DNA of 64,000 bases from Oribacterium sp. WCC10 (lineage in GTDB: Bacteria > Bacillota > Clostridia > Lachnospirales > Lachnospiraceae): the NCBI RefSeq assembly GCF_900113415.1, contig NZ_FOPH01000001.1:279504-343503 (forward strand), in the 5' to 3' direction. Positions within the stretch are counted from its first letter, which is position 1, and each line of letters opens with the position of its first letter. Made by a program: the position numbers and the translations under genes. The notes under the pieces were generated by a model, which was given only the letters and a program-made list of their open reading frames with translations, ran no database searches and was not told the DNA's origin. Shown here in pieces: positions 28,199 through 36,670 of this stretch.

Positions 28199-28975
28199 TC
28201 AGTCGTAGTCGACCTTCATCAGACATAAGCCCTGGGCTTCAGCGGTATATCCCGCGGTCTGTCTGTTCTTACTCTCTATAGTATCCTTTACGGATTCAGG
28301 AGTGCGTTTACCGAAACCCACCTCCAAAAGTGTACCGGTCATGATGCGCACCTGATTCTGAAGAAAACCGGTACCGTGATAATAAAATCTTATGTATGGA
28401 CCGTTTTCCGATATTTCTATGTTGTCAATATTGCGGACTGTGGACTTCTTCATGTGCGAGTTGCCACAGAAACATTTGAAATCATGTTCTCCGATGATAT
28501 ACTGAGCGGCTTTTCGCATTGCTTCCGTATCCGGATGCTGTTCAAGAACCGTCAGGTATTTTCTTTCAAATACAGGCTTCTGATCACTGTACCAACAGCT
28601 GTATCTGTAGGTCTTTCCTGTTGCCTTGAAGCGACTGTGGAACTTATCTCCGCAAAGCTTAAGTTCGTTAATGCTTATGTCGTCAGGCAGGTACCTGTTC
28701 ATATAATCACGAATTTCTTCTTCTGTTTTGTCAGTGTCCAGTATGACATTGGCAGTCATTGCTCTGGCATGGACTCCGGCATCAGTACGCCCTGCGCCGA
28801 TGACGGTGACAGGGAAGGAGGCAAAATCCTTCGCTGTATAGGAACTTCCATATATCATGCGGGTCAATACCTGTTCAAGCTTGCCTTGAATGGTTAGCTC
28901 CGTGTTAGGCTGATGTTCCCAACCAAAGTAGCGGGATCCATCATAGCTTAAAATCATTTTATAGTTGTGTTTCAT
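28199..28975 (-). CDS. truA: tRNA pseudouridine(38-40) synthase TruA
   Basis: Converts uridines 38-40 of the anticodon stem-loop to pseudouridine. The catalytic aspartate is Asp65 in GAGRTDAGVHA. The second-domain motif FLQNQVRIMTGTLLEVG is intact. 258 residues is full length. GAAAGGA precedes the start. It lies 9 bp beyond the acylphosphatase gene. Confidence 0.95.
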   Translation of the reverse strand: MKHNYKMILSYDGSRYFGWEHQPNTELTIQGKLEQVLTRMIYGSSYTAKDFASFPVTVIGAGRTDAGVHARAMTANVILDTDKTEEEIRDYMNRYLPDDISINELKLCGDKFHSRFKATGKTYRYSCWYSDQKPVFERKYLTVLEQHPDTEAMRKAAQYIIGEHDFKCFCGNSHMKKSTVRNIDNIEISENGPYIRFYYHGTGFLQNQVRIMTGTLLEVGFGKRTPESVKDTIESKNRQTAGYTAEAQGLCLMKVDYD

Positions 28976-28984
28976 TGTTTCCTT

Positions 28985-29437
28985 TCAACCTCTGATGCGA
29001 AAACTTTTTTCATCCGGATCAATATCTAAAGTATCAGACTCTATGTGATCAATCCGTATCCAGCGATGATTGTTAAGTCTTTGTAGAAATTCGTCTATGG
29101 ATGCATTATCACCCTGAACCTCACAGGATACAGTCCCGTCATATTCATTACGGACCCATCCTGTAAGCCGGAGTGATTCTGCAAAATGATATGAGGTGTA
29201 TCTGAAACCGACTCCCTGTACCGAGCCGTGAAAGATAAAATGTTTACGTATCATTGTTTTTCGCGCTGTGACTTCGGGAGAATCTGATCTGTATTGAGAA
29301 TCTCCTTTATTTACGGAACTGCTGTCCGGACCTATGCCGGATTTTTCGGATGTGATATCAAATTGTTCTGAATATTTTTTCAAAAAATCAAACAACATAC
29401 ATTGGAACCTCATTCCGCAGCGCACACTTTTCATCAA
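28985..29437 (-). CDS. acyP: Acylphosphatase, possibly N-terminally extended
   Basis: The last 89 residues form a complete acylphosphatase domain: the phosphate-binding loop GSVQGVGFRY with its catalytic Arg, GWVRNEYDGTVSCEVQG, and the end IDPDEKSFRIR. The enzyme hydrolyses carboxyl phosphates such as acetyl phosphate and 1,3-bisphosphoglycerate. The open frame offers a further 61 residues without similarity. The internal ATG at about 29254 would give the classical 89-residue enzyme but has no clear ribosome binding site, so I keep the long form with doubt about the start. Confidence 0.85.
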   Translation of the reverse strand: MMKSVRCGMRFQCMLFDFLKKYSEQFDITSEKSGIGPDSSSVNKGDSQYRSDSPEVTARKTMIRKHFIFHGSVQGVGFRYTSYHFAESLRLTGWVRNEYDGTVSCEVQGDNASIDEFLQRLNNHRWIRIDHIESDTLDIDPDEKSFRIRG

Positions 29438-29511
29438 AACAATTGTACCATAAATTAAATTACAAAAAACTATAGAACATCTTTAAATTTAAGGACATAC
29501 TGTTTTTTTCA

Positions 29512-29548
29512 TAAAAAAAGACTTCGGAGACATGCTCCGAAGTCTTTA
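29512..29548 (-). terminator. Terminator after tsf
   Basis: AAAGACTTCGGAGC, ATGT loop and CTCCGAAGTCTTT followed by TTTTATG on the minus strand, 23 bp beyond the tsf stop. Confidence 0.92.
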
Positions 29549-29570
29549 TAAATGCTTTTTAAAGAATGGA

Positions 29571-30515
29571 TTAAGCCTTCTTTGCAGCAGCCTGCTGTGC
29601 AGCAACCTCTGCAGCGAAATCCTCGTTCTTCTTCTCAAGACCTTCACCAGTCTCGAAACGAACGAATGTAACAACCTCGATAGTTGCATTCTCAGCCTTA
29701 GCTACAGAATCAACATACTGCTGAACTGACTGCTTGCCATCCTCAGCCTTAACGTATGTCTGATCAAGGAGACAGATCTCCTTAAGCTCCTTGTTGATAC
29801 GTCCCTGAACCATACCTGCGATAACCTTCTCAGGAGCGTTTGGCTTCTCGTTCTTAGCTGCAGCTGTAAGAATCTCAGTCTCGTTTGCAAGATAAGCCTG
29901 ATCAACTTCCTTACGTGATGTGTACTTTGGCTTAAGAGCTGCAACCTGCATAGCGATGTTCTTTGCCATCTCTACAACAGCATCGTTAACAACTGTTGAC
30001 TTAACCTGAAGAAGAACACCGATACGTCCGCCGCCGTGAACGTAGTCCTGTACGAAACCATCGTTCTCTGTAAGCTTCTGGAAACGACGGATGTGCATGT
30101 TCTCACCGATGATTGAAATCTCCTCTGAAAGCTGCTCAGCAACTGTTCTTGAGTTATCAAGATCCCACTTCTCAGCAAGGAAAGCGTCGATATCAGCTGC
30201 TGAAGACTTAAGAGCCTGAGCTGCTACATCAGCAACGTATGTCTGGAACTTCTCGTTCTTAGCAACGAAATCAGTCTCAGCATTAACCTCAACAACTACA
30301 CCTGTGTGCTTGTCATCAGAAAGCTTTGTGAAAGAAACACCCTCAGCTGCGATTCTGCCGGCCTTCTTCTCTGCACCTGCAAGACCCTGCTCTCTAAGGA
30401 ACTCTATTGCCTTGTCCATATCTCCATCTGTTGCACCGAGAGCCTTCTTACAAGCCATCATACCTGCACCAGTCATGTCACGTAACTCTTTAACCTGAGC
30501 TGCTGTAATTGCCAT
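29571..30515 (-). CDS. tsf: Elongation factor Ts
   Basis: Nucleotide exchange factor for EF-Tu. The UBA-like N-terminal domain (residues 1-55, AAQVKELRDMTGAGMMACKKAL) is followed by the TDFVAKN motif near residue 81 that contacts EF-Tu, and by the C-terminal core. 314 residues, normal. CCAGGAGG precedes the ATG. rpsB lies upstream on the same strand, but a hairpin and a family A fragment occupy the 240 bp between them. Confidence 0.96.
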   Translation of the reverse strand: MAITAAQVKELRDMTGAGMMACKKALGATDGDMDKAIEFLREQGLAGAEKKAGRIAAEGVSFTKLSDDKHTGVVVEVNAETDFVAKNEKFQTYVADVAAQALKSSAADIDAFLAEKWDLDNSRTVAEQLSEEISIIGENMHIRRFQKLTENDGFVQDYVHGGGRIGVLLQVKSTVVNDAVVEMAKNIAMQVAALKPKYTSRKEVDQAYLANETEILTAAAKNEKPNAPEKVIAGMVQGRINKELKEICLLDQTYVKAEDGKQSVQQYVDSVAKAENATIEVVTFVRFETGEGLEKKNEDFAAEVAAQQAAAKKA

Positions 30516-30614
30516 TGTTGTATCCTCCTGGATTCATAATATATAGAAGAAAAATCTTCGAATGTAGTACGTGTTTTATGTATAATCCCGCAATTGACAC
30601 CGGACTTATACAAT

Positions 30615-30665
30615 AAAGAACCCAGCATTTAGCAATCTATGAAATTGTCTAATGCTGGGTTCTTG
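30615..30665 (-). terminator. Strong stem-loop between rpsB and tsf
   Basis: AAGAACCCAGCATTAGACAATT, short loop and AATTGCTAAATGCTGGGTTCTT with one bulge, then TATTG on the minus strand. With a weak T tail this may be a leaky terminator or a processing site that sets the S2 to EF-Ts ratio. Confidence 0.7.
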
Positions 30666-30679
30666 TTGTTTACTTAATT

Positions 30680-30755
30680 CTGCCCACGATTTTCAATCGC
30701 GGGAGCTACGCGAATCTGAGCGCTTCAAAAGAATCCGTAGGGATTCTTTCATTAA
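30680..30755. repeat. Family A central-module fragment, copy A4
   Basis: Read on the minus strand it runs AGAATCCCTACGGATTCTTT, then a GAAGCGCTCAGA...GCGTAGCTCCCGCGATT...AATCGTGGGCAG unit. This follows the interior of A1 (26535-26605) and A3 in the same order. It abuts the rpsB stop codon. Confidence 0.65.
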
Positions 30756-31502
30756 TTAAGCCTCTGCAACTACAGAATCGTCACCAGCTGTAGCAGCTGC
30801 TGCCTCTTCCTCTGTCATCTCGCCCTGCTTTGCCTCGATAACAGCGTCAGCCATCTTGCCTACGATAAGCTTGATAGCGCGGATAGCGTCATCGTTTCCT
30901 GGGATAACATAATCAAGCTCCTCAGGATCAGCATTTGTATCAGCGATACCGAAAAGTGTGATGCCAAGTGCGCGAGCTTCCTTAACACAGATCTTCTCCT
31001 TTTTAGGATCAACAACGAAGATTGCATCAGGAATCTGCTTCATATCCTTGATACCACCGATGTTAGCCTCAAGCTTGTCCCACTCCTTCTTGATAAGGGC
31101 AACTTCCTTCTTAGGAAGAACATCGAATGTACCGTCCTCAGCCATCTTCTCGATCTCCTTAAGACGATCGATACGTGTCTGGATTGTCTTGAAGTTTGTA
31201 AGCATACCGCCAAGCCATCTCTCGTTTACGTAGAACTCACCGCAACGAAGAGCCTCTGACTTAACTGCATCCTGAGCCTGCTTCTTTGTACCAACGAAAA
31301 GAACAGTACCACCGTCCTGTACAAGCTTAACCATAGCATTGTAAGCATCGTCTACCATCTTAACTGTCTGCTGAAGATCGATGATGTGGATACCATTACG
31401 CTCTGTGTAGATGTAAGGAGCCATCTTAGGGTTCCATCTTCTTGTCTGATGACCAAAGTGTACGCCAGCCTCAAGGAGCTGCTTCATTCCAATTGCACTC
31501 AT
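30756..31502 (-). CDS. rpsB: 30S ribosomal protein S2
   Basis: Small-subunit protein S2. The start of the conserved fold, [23 protein letters not shown], and the segment [26 protein letters not shown] and the IPGNDDA region are all present. The ATG at 31502 (MSAIGMK) is preceded by AGGAGGT; a longer frame from 31580 lacks support. 248 residues with an acidic/Ala-rich tail ([14 protein letters not shown]). A consensus promoter and a leader hairpin lie 130-190 bp upstream. Confidence 0.96.
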   Translation of the reverse strand: MSAIGMKQLLEAGVHFGHQTRRWNPKMAPYIYTERNGIHIIDLQQTVKMVDDAYNAMVKLVQDGGTVLFVGTKKQAQDAVKSEALRCGEFYVNERWLGGMLTNFKTIQTRIDRLKEIEKMAEDGTFDVLPKKEVALIKKEWDKLEANIGGIKDMKQIPDAIFVVDPKKEKICVKEARALGITLFGIADTNADPEELDYVIPGNDDAIRAIKLIVGKMADAVIEAKQGEMTEEEAAAATAGDDSVVAEA

Positions 31503-31628
31503 TTTAAATACCTCCTGGTTAAAATCTTCCATCTGATCGTGTGTGCTCACCGGCTTCGCCTGATGAACATCAGGTACCATCCCGGTTTTCGGTCAGATGT
31601 GCTTTATAATGTATCTTTTGCAATACGC

Positions 31629-31658
31629 AAAAGTCGCGCCCACCTTGGACGCGACTTG
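31629..31658 (-). promoter_or_regulatory. Stem-loop at the 5' end of the rpsB transcript
   Basis: AAGTCGCGTCC, AAG loop region and GGGCGCGACTT, followed by TTGCG on the minus strand. It starts at or next to the +1 site predicted from the promoter at 31660-31689, so it belongs to the rpsB leader and not to topA. It might be an S2 autoregulatory element or a 5' stabilising stem. Confidence 0.6.
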
Positions 31659-31659
31659 T

Positions 31660-31689
31660 AATATAACATAGGTTATTAATTTATGTCAA
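31660..31689 (-). promoter_or_regulatory. Sigma-A promoter of rpsB
   Basis: TTGACA (31684-31689), 18-bp spacer and TATATT (31660-31665) on the minus strand. Confidence 0.85.
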
Positions 31690-31821
31690 CGATTTTGTAT
31701 AAGACATATTTCCACCCTGATATGTGTACTTTAAGGAACCGATATTACGAGTTTCGTCATAAACGAGTAATCGCTGACAGTCTCTGAAAGCATTACATAA
31801 TCCGGAATGGAATCTATATGC

Positions 31822-33816
31822 TTATGCCATGATTTCACCGTCTTTTTTCTCGCCTACGGCTGCTTCTTTCGGCTTGTTCCAGGTCATGTAATTGCAATCC
31901 GGATATCTTGAACAGCTGTAGAATATACGGCCCTTCTTTGAGCGGCGCTTAACGCATTCTGCACCACACTCAGGACATACAAAGCCGGCGTACTCGACAT
32001 AAGGCTTTGTATTTCGGCAGTCAGGGAATCCGGGACATGCCAGGAACTTTCCGTGAGGACCGTACTTGATAACCATCTTACGGCCGCATTTATCGCATTC
32101 GATATCAGTTTCTTCGTCTCTGATGGTTATCTTCTCAACTTCAAGCTGAGCCTTCTCCACGGCCTCGGAAAGATCAGGATAGAAATTCTCAACTATAGTC
32201 TTCCAGTTGATATTTCCGTTGGCAACATTATCAAGAAGAGATTCCATGTTGGCGGTAAAAGCTGTATCCACGATAGTCGGGAAGTTCTTCTGCATCATGT
32301 CGTCAACTGCCTGCCCGAGCTCGGTCACAAATATATTACGCTTTTCCTTTGTGATATATCTTCTTGCAAGAAGTGTTCCGATGGTAGGCGCATATGTTGA
32401 AGGTCTGCCTATGCCGTCCTCTTCAAGTGCTTTTACAAGAGATGCTTCGGTATAATGTGCAGGTGGCTGTGTGAAATGCTGTTCCTTGTCAAAGTGAGTG
32501 AGCTTGAGCTTCTCGTCAACCTTCATATCCGGAAGAGATACATCCTTGTCTTCCTTGTCTTCTTCAGACATATAAACAGAAAGGAAACCGTCAAAACGAA
32601 GCTTTGATCCGCTAAGTGTAAATGTATAACCCTTAGAGTCAAGTTTGATCGATTCTGTATCATAAACCGCTGCGGTCATTCGGCTTGCCAGGAAACGTTT
32701 GTAGACAAGAGTATATAATCGTGCCTCATCTCTTTGAAGCTTCGCTTTGGCCTCATCAGGAGTCATATCAAGATCTGTAGGACGGATAGCCTCGTGAGCA
32801 TCCTGAATCTTGACTTCCTTCTCCTGTGGCTTTCTTGCATCCTGTGAACCGCCGTTTACATAGTCTTCACCGTACTTGTCGGAGATATAGATCTTTGCTG
32901 CAGCATCGGCTTCAACAGAGATACGTGTACTGTCGGTACGAAGGTAGGTGATGTAACCGTCCTCGTAAAGGGTCTGTGCAAGTTTCATGGTCTTGCTTGT
33001 TGCAAAACCGAGGGACTTGGCAGCTTCCTGCTGCATTGTACTTGTGGTAAAAGGAAGCGGAGCCTTCTTGCGGCGTTCTGAGTTCTTTACATCGGTTACG
33101 GTGAACTCTTCGTCTCCGATGCTGCTGATGATCTCATCAACCTCTGACTCGTTGGATAAAGGCATCTTCTTGTCTTTGCCGTAAAATGCTGCTGTGAGCT
33201 TCTTTTTGCCGTAAAGCAGATGTGCATCCAGTGACCAGTACTCTTCAGGAGTAAATGCTGCTATCTCGGCTTCTCTGTCACAGATCATGCGAAGTGCAAC
33301 AGACTGTACACGTCCTGCGGAAAGACCTTTACGGATTTTCTTCCATAATAATGGGCTTATGGTGTAGCCTACAAGTCTGTCGATGACACGACGGGCCTGC
33401 TGCGCATTGACCAAATCCATATCAATGTCTCTCGGACTCTTAATGGCGTTCTTGACCGCATTCTTTGTGATCTCGTTAAATGTGATACGGGATATCTTAT
33501 CTCTGTTTGCCGCATCCTTATCCAGCTCGTTCTTAAGATGCCAGCTGATGGCTTCTCCCTCACGATCAGGGTCGGTTGCGAGATATATCTTGTCAGCCTT
33601 CTTTGCTTCTTTCTTAAGCTTTGAAAGCAATTCGCCTTTTCCGCGAATAGTTATATATTTAGGGTCATAGTCATTCTCCACGTCTACACCGAGAGAACTC
33701 TTAGGCATATCGATAAGATGTCCCATGGTTGCATCCACTGTATATGTCTTGCCCAAAAACTTTTTTATAGTCTTAACCTTTGCAGGAGACTCAACGATGA
33801 TTAAGCTGTTTGCCAT
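31822..33816 (-). CDS. topA: DNA topoisomerase I
   Basis: Type IA topoisomerase that relaxes negative supercoils. The Toprim domain is at residues 1-110 with the acidic TDPDREGEA motif (81-89). The catalytic tyrosine is Tyr291 in YLRTDSTR. The C-terminus carries two zinc-ribbon repeats, CDKCGRKM...CPGFPDC and CPECGAEC...CSRYPDC, that bind single-stranded DNA. 664 residues, normal for the Firmicute form. No strong upstream terminator separates it from thrS, but the 470-bp gap contains one terminator and a repeat. Confidence 0.96.
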   Translation of the reverse strand: MANSLIIVESPAKVKTIKKFLGKTYTVDATMGHLIDMPKSSLGVDVENDYDPKYITIRGKGELLSKLKKEAKKADKIYLATDPDREGEAISWHLKNELDKDAANRDKISRITFNEITKNAVKNAIKSPRDIDMDLVNAQQARRVIDRLVGYTISPLLWKKIRKGLSAGRVQSVALRMICDREAEIAAFTPEEYWSLDAHLLYGKKKLTAAFYGKDKKMPLSNESEVDEIISSIGDEEFTVTDVKNSERRKKAPLPFTTSTMQQEAAKSLGFATSKTMKLAQTLYEDGYITYLRTDSTRISVEADAAAKIYISDKYGEDYVNGGSQDARKPQEKEVKIQDAHEAIRPTDLDMTPDEAKAKLQRDEARLYTLVYKRFLASRMTAAVYDTESIKLDSKGYTFTLSGSKLRFDGFLSVYMSEEDKEDKDVSLPDMKVDEKLKLTHFDKEQHFTQPPAHYTEASLVKALEEDGIGRPSTYAPTIGTLLARRYITKEKRNIFVTELGQAVDDMMQKNFPTIVDTAFTANMESLLDNVANGNINWKTIVENFYPDLSEAVEKAQLEVEKITIRDEETDIECDKCGRKMVIKYGPHGKFLACPGFPDCRNTKPYVEYAGFVCPECGAECVKRRSKKGRIFYSCSRYPDCNYMTWNKPKEAAVGEKKDGEIMA

Positions 33817-34030
33817 TTTTATGCATTCACCTTTATAAATTAATTATATAAATATCATAATTTGATTTTTACAAGCGTAAATCGAGGTCAATATACACCA
33901 CTCTTTTTTATTTTGCAAGCAACAGTTTTCTGAAGCGGTGCAATTTGCAGACGTATGAAAGCGGTTAAATGACGGTTTTATAATGCTTTTGTGCCTGACA
34001 GTAAATAACAGATTTTCGTGTCAAATATGA

Positions 34031-34165
34031 TGATGCAAGGGGCAAATGTTAAAAATCAAGTGCCTGCACGTTGATTTGAGACTTTATGACACACCCGGAC
34101 ACGAATAATGTAGACGTTTTGCGCGGCAAAAGGCCCCGGGTTTGAGTATTCAGCAGCATATGATG
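34031..34165. repeat. Family A right-half element in reverse orientation, copy A5
   Basis: Starts with TGATGCAAGGGGCAAATGTT, a diverged family A terminal repeat, and on the minus strand reads GCTGCTGAATACTCAAACCC...CCTTTTGCCGCGCAAAACGT...ATTATTCGTGTCCGGG...TCATAAAGTCTCAAATCAACGTGC with a short break between each. This is the right half of A1 and A2 in the same order. The left half is missing. Confidence 0.75.
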
Positions 34166-34170
34166 TGGTA

Positions 34171-34216
34171 AAAAACACCGGTGCGGAAGAATCTGATCTT
34201 CGCACCGGTGCCGGTT
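34171..34216 (-). terminator. Terminator after thrS
   Basis: CACCGGTGCGAAGATCAGATTC...CGCACCGGTG stem followed by TTTTTTAC on the minus strand, 70 bp beyond the thrS stop. Confidence 0.88.
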
Positions 34217-34286
34217 TTACAGAAGCGGTTCATAACGAACATTATGCCGTGATGACGGTCTTCTGATTATTCATCTAATAAAAATA

Positions 34287-36173
34287 TCAGTCAAAGTTCT
34301 CAGGAAGCTCGAGAGTATGCTCTGCATTAAGCTTCTTACAGATCTCAACGAACTTATCAAGAGGAACATTCTGAACCTGCTTGTTTGTTCCTCGGATGTT
34401 GATGGAAACAGTATTCTCCTCTGCCTCCTTATCTCCGAGAACAAGGATATAAGGATCCTTGAAGTTCTTGAAGCCCTTGATCTTGGTCTTCATGTTATTG
34501 TCTGAGTAGTCAGCTTCAACACGTACGCCTGCAGCTGTCAGAGCCTCTTCAACCTTCTTTGCGTACTCATTGTGGTTCTCGCGGATAGGAACGATACCTA
34601 CCTGATACGGGTTAAGCCAGAACGGGAACATTCCCTTGAAGTTCTCGATAACGATACCGATGAAACGCTCAAGTGAACCGTAGATAGCACGGTGGATAAC
34701 TACAGGCATAACTGACTCGCCCTGGTCATTGATGTATGTGAGACCAAAGTTGTGAGGAAGCTGGAAGTCAAGCTGGATAGTTCCGCACTGCCACTCTCTG
34801 CCGAGGGCATCCTTGATCTGGAGGTCGATCTTAGGACCGTAGAATGCACCGTCTCCTTCATTGATCTCGAATCCGTCCTCGCCGTACTGCTCTGTAAGAA
34901 TCTCCTTAAGGTCAGCCTCAGCCTGGTTCCAGACTTCGATGTCACCCATGAAATCATCAGGACGTGTTGAGAGTTCTGCACGATATGTTACACCGAATGT
35001 TGTGTAGATCTCATCAGCGATTGAGATGATATCCTTGATCTCGTCCTTGATCTGAGACTCCATTACGAATGTATGGTCATCATCCTGACGGAACTCCTGT
35101 ACACGGAAAAGACCGTTCATCTGACCGGACTTCTCCTTACGGTGAAGAACGTCGTACTCGCTGTAACGGATAGGAAGCTCCTTGTATGAACGGTTCTTGC
35201 GCTTGAAGGTCATCATTGCGTTAGGACAGTTCATAGGCTTTGCTGCCATAGTGTCAAGGTTCTCACGGTTGTATACTACAGAACCTGCCTGGATCTTTAC
35301 AGCCTTAGGTGCTTCTTCCTGATTCTTAAGGTTCTCGATAACGCCGTTGATATCGGCATCTGCAGACAGGTGTCCCTCGATACCGGGAACGATAAACATG
35401 TTGTTAAGATAGTGAGCCCAATGTCCGCTGATGAGCCAAAGCTTCTTGTTGTTGATGAGCGGAGCAGAGATTTCTGTGTATCCGTGAGCCTTCTGGATTT
35501 CGCGGCTGTACTTGAGGAGAGTCTGATACATTACCCATCCACGTGGAAGCCAGTATGGCATACCCGGAGCTGTCTCGTCGAACATGAAGAGCTCGAGCTG
35601 GGCACCGATCTTCTTGTGGTCACGCTCTCTTGCCTCCTCGATCATCTTGATGTGCTGCTTAAGCTCATCCTTGTTTGGGAATGCGTAGAAGTATACTCTC
35701 TGAAGCTTGTCACGCTTCTCGTCGCCTCTCCAGTAAGCCATGGATGCAGCGTGAAGCTCGAAGGCCGCGCTCATGAGTTCCTGGGAATTGTCTACGTGAG
35801 GTCCGCGGCAGAGGTCAACATAGTCTTCACCTGTGTAGTAGATAGTGATGATCTCGTCAGCAGGAAGATCATTTATAAGCTCGGTCTTGAACTTCTGATC
35901 CTTGAATATCTCAAGTGCCTCTGCCTTTGAAACTTCCTTACGGGTCCAGTCTTCTCTTCTCTTGATGATCTCACGCATCTTGTTCTCAATCTGCTTGAAA
36001 TCCTTATCTGTTATGGTCTTGCCTTCAGGTAATGCAAAATCATAGTAAGCCCCATCCTCGATTTCAGGTCCGATGGCATACTGTACTTCCTTGCCGTAGA
36101 TCTCGATAACAGCCTTAGCGAGAATGTGAGCAAGAGAATGACGATAAACCTTTAAAATCTCTTCTTTTTCCAT
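34287..36173 (-). CDS. thrS: Threonyl-tRNA synthetase, TGS-less form
   Basis: Charges tRNA-Thr. The product begins directly with the SAD editing domain (YRHSLAHILAKAVIEIYG, with the HxxxH-type metal site and later CRGPHV), so the N-terminal TGS domain of classical ThrRS is absent. The class II catalytic domain follows with motif 2 FRVQEFRQDDDHTF and motif 3 in the GSLERFIG region; the zinc ligands are Cys in MNCPNAM, His in VLHRKEKSG and His in VVIHRAIYG. An insert of about 40 residues (GIEGHLSADADING...) precedes the zinc cysteine. The anticodon-binding domain is complete. The start at 36173 follows GGGAG; an open frame further upstream is T-box leader. Confidence 0.93.
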   Translation of the reverse strand: MEKEEILKVYRHSLAHILAKAVIEIYGKEVQYAIGPEIEDGAYYDFALPEGKTITDKDFKQIENKMREIIKRREDWTRKEVSKAEALEIFKDQKFKTELINDLPADEIITIYYTGEDYVDLCRGPHVDNSQELMSAAFELHAASMAYWRGDEKRDKLQRVYFYAFPNKDELKQHIKMIEEARERDHKKIGAQLELFMFDETAPGMPYWLPRGWVMYQTLLKYSREIQKAHGYTEISAPLINNKKLWLISGHWAHYLNNMFIVPGIEGHLSADADINGVIENLKNQEEAPKAVKIQAGSVVYNRENLDTMAAKPMNCPNAMMTFKRKNRSYKELPIRYSEYDVLHRKEKSGQMNGLFRVQEFRQDDDHTFVMESQIKDEIKDIISIADEIYTTFGVTYRAELSTRPDDFMGDIEVWNQAEADLKEILTEQYGEDGFEINEGDGAFYGPKIDLQIKDALGREWQCGTIQLDFQLPHNFGLTYINDQGESVMPVVIHRAIYGSLERFIGIVIENFKGMFPFWLNPYQVGIVPIRENHNEYAKKVEEALTAAGVRVEADYSDNNMKTKIKGFKNFKDPYILVLGDKEAEENTVSINIRGTNKQVQNVPLDKFVEICKKLNAEHTLELPENFD

Positions 36174-36201
36174 TTTGGTTCTCCCTTGTGATAAACTGAA
36201 A

Positions 36202-36279
36202 AGCCCTTTGGGGAAGCTTTTTGAAAACTGCATGTAAAAAGCCCTGTGGATTGCTTCGTTGCTTTGCAACCGGGCTTTA
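36202..36279 (-). terminator. Second hairpin region in the thrS leader
   Basis: AAAGCCC, a region containing GGTTGC AAA GCAAC, and GGGCTTTTTA form a terminator-shaped stem at 36234-36279. A smaller one (AAAAGCTTCCCCAAAGGGCTTTT) follows at about 36202-36222. Both lie between the T-box terminator and the thrS start. Confidence 0.55.
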
Positions 36280-36283
36280 TACA

Positions 36284-36545
36284 ATAAAAAAACGTCCCAA
36301 TCCATGACTGTAGTCACAGATTGGGACGATAAGCTCGCGGTTCCACCCAAATTGCTGCTGCATATATGCAACAACCACTTTTTTGATTATAACGTAATCA
36401 ACGGATCCGATTAAGGACCTCTCGGAGGTGGTTTTCACATCTTCTGCTGCGAAGCCTCGCACCAAACGGCTCCTCTCTGAAGCAGGCTGAAAAAGCTACT
36501 GTCCTCTTCAACGATTTATAGCACTTCCATTCCGGAAGTTAAATT
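36284..36545 (-). promoter_or_regulatory. T-box riboswitch controlling thrS
   Basis: On the minus strand the leader has the Stem I segment CAGCCTGCTTCAGAGAGGA, a specifier-loop region GTGAAAACCACCTCCGAG with an ACC threonine codon, and the T-box sequence AATTTGGGTGGAACCGCG (36336-36353). A terminator follows: CGTCCCAAT...ATTGGGACG (36293-36328) plus seven T. Uncharged tRNA-Thr should stabilise the antiterminator and allow thrS expression. The ACC codon agrees with the downstream gene. Confidence 0.95.
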
Positions 36546-36558
36546 TAAAGACGGCACT

Positions 36559-36587
36559 ATTCTATTGCGTGCAGGTGGGAATGTCAA
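36559..36587 (-). promoter_or_regulatory. Sigma-A promoter of the thrS T-box transcript
   Basis: TTGACA (36582-36587), 17-bp spacer and TAGAAT (36559-36564) on the minus strand, about 20 bp before the T-box Stem I. Confidence 0.85.
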
Positions 36588-36670
36588 TATTTTTCTGTTT
36601 TTGAATTCTTTTTTGTTTCCGGTGTTACCTGTTGGCTATGAAGTGGTACAGAAAATGTAAAAAATGACAT

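Noticed and set aside
28376..28897. Plus-strand frame of 173 codons antisense to truA; similar ones over the MBL gene (48416-49051) and the PIN-like gene (42160-42717)
   Set aside because: All mirror well-supported minus-strand genes; their length follows from codon bias of the real gene.
31629..31658. Hairpin taken as the terminator of topA
   Set aside because: topA ends at 31822, but a consensus rpsB promoter lies between it and the hairpin, so the hairpin belongs to the rpsB leader.
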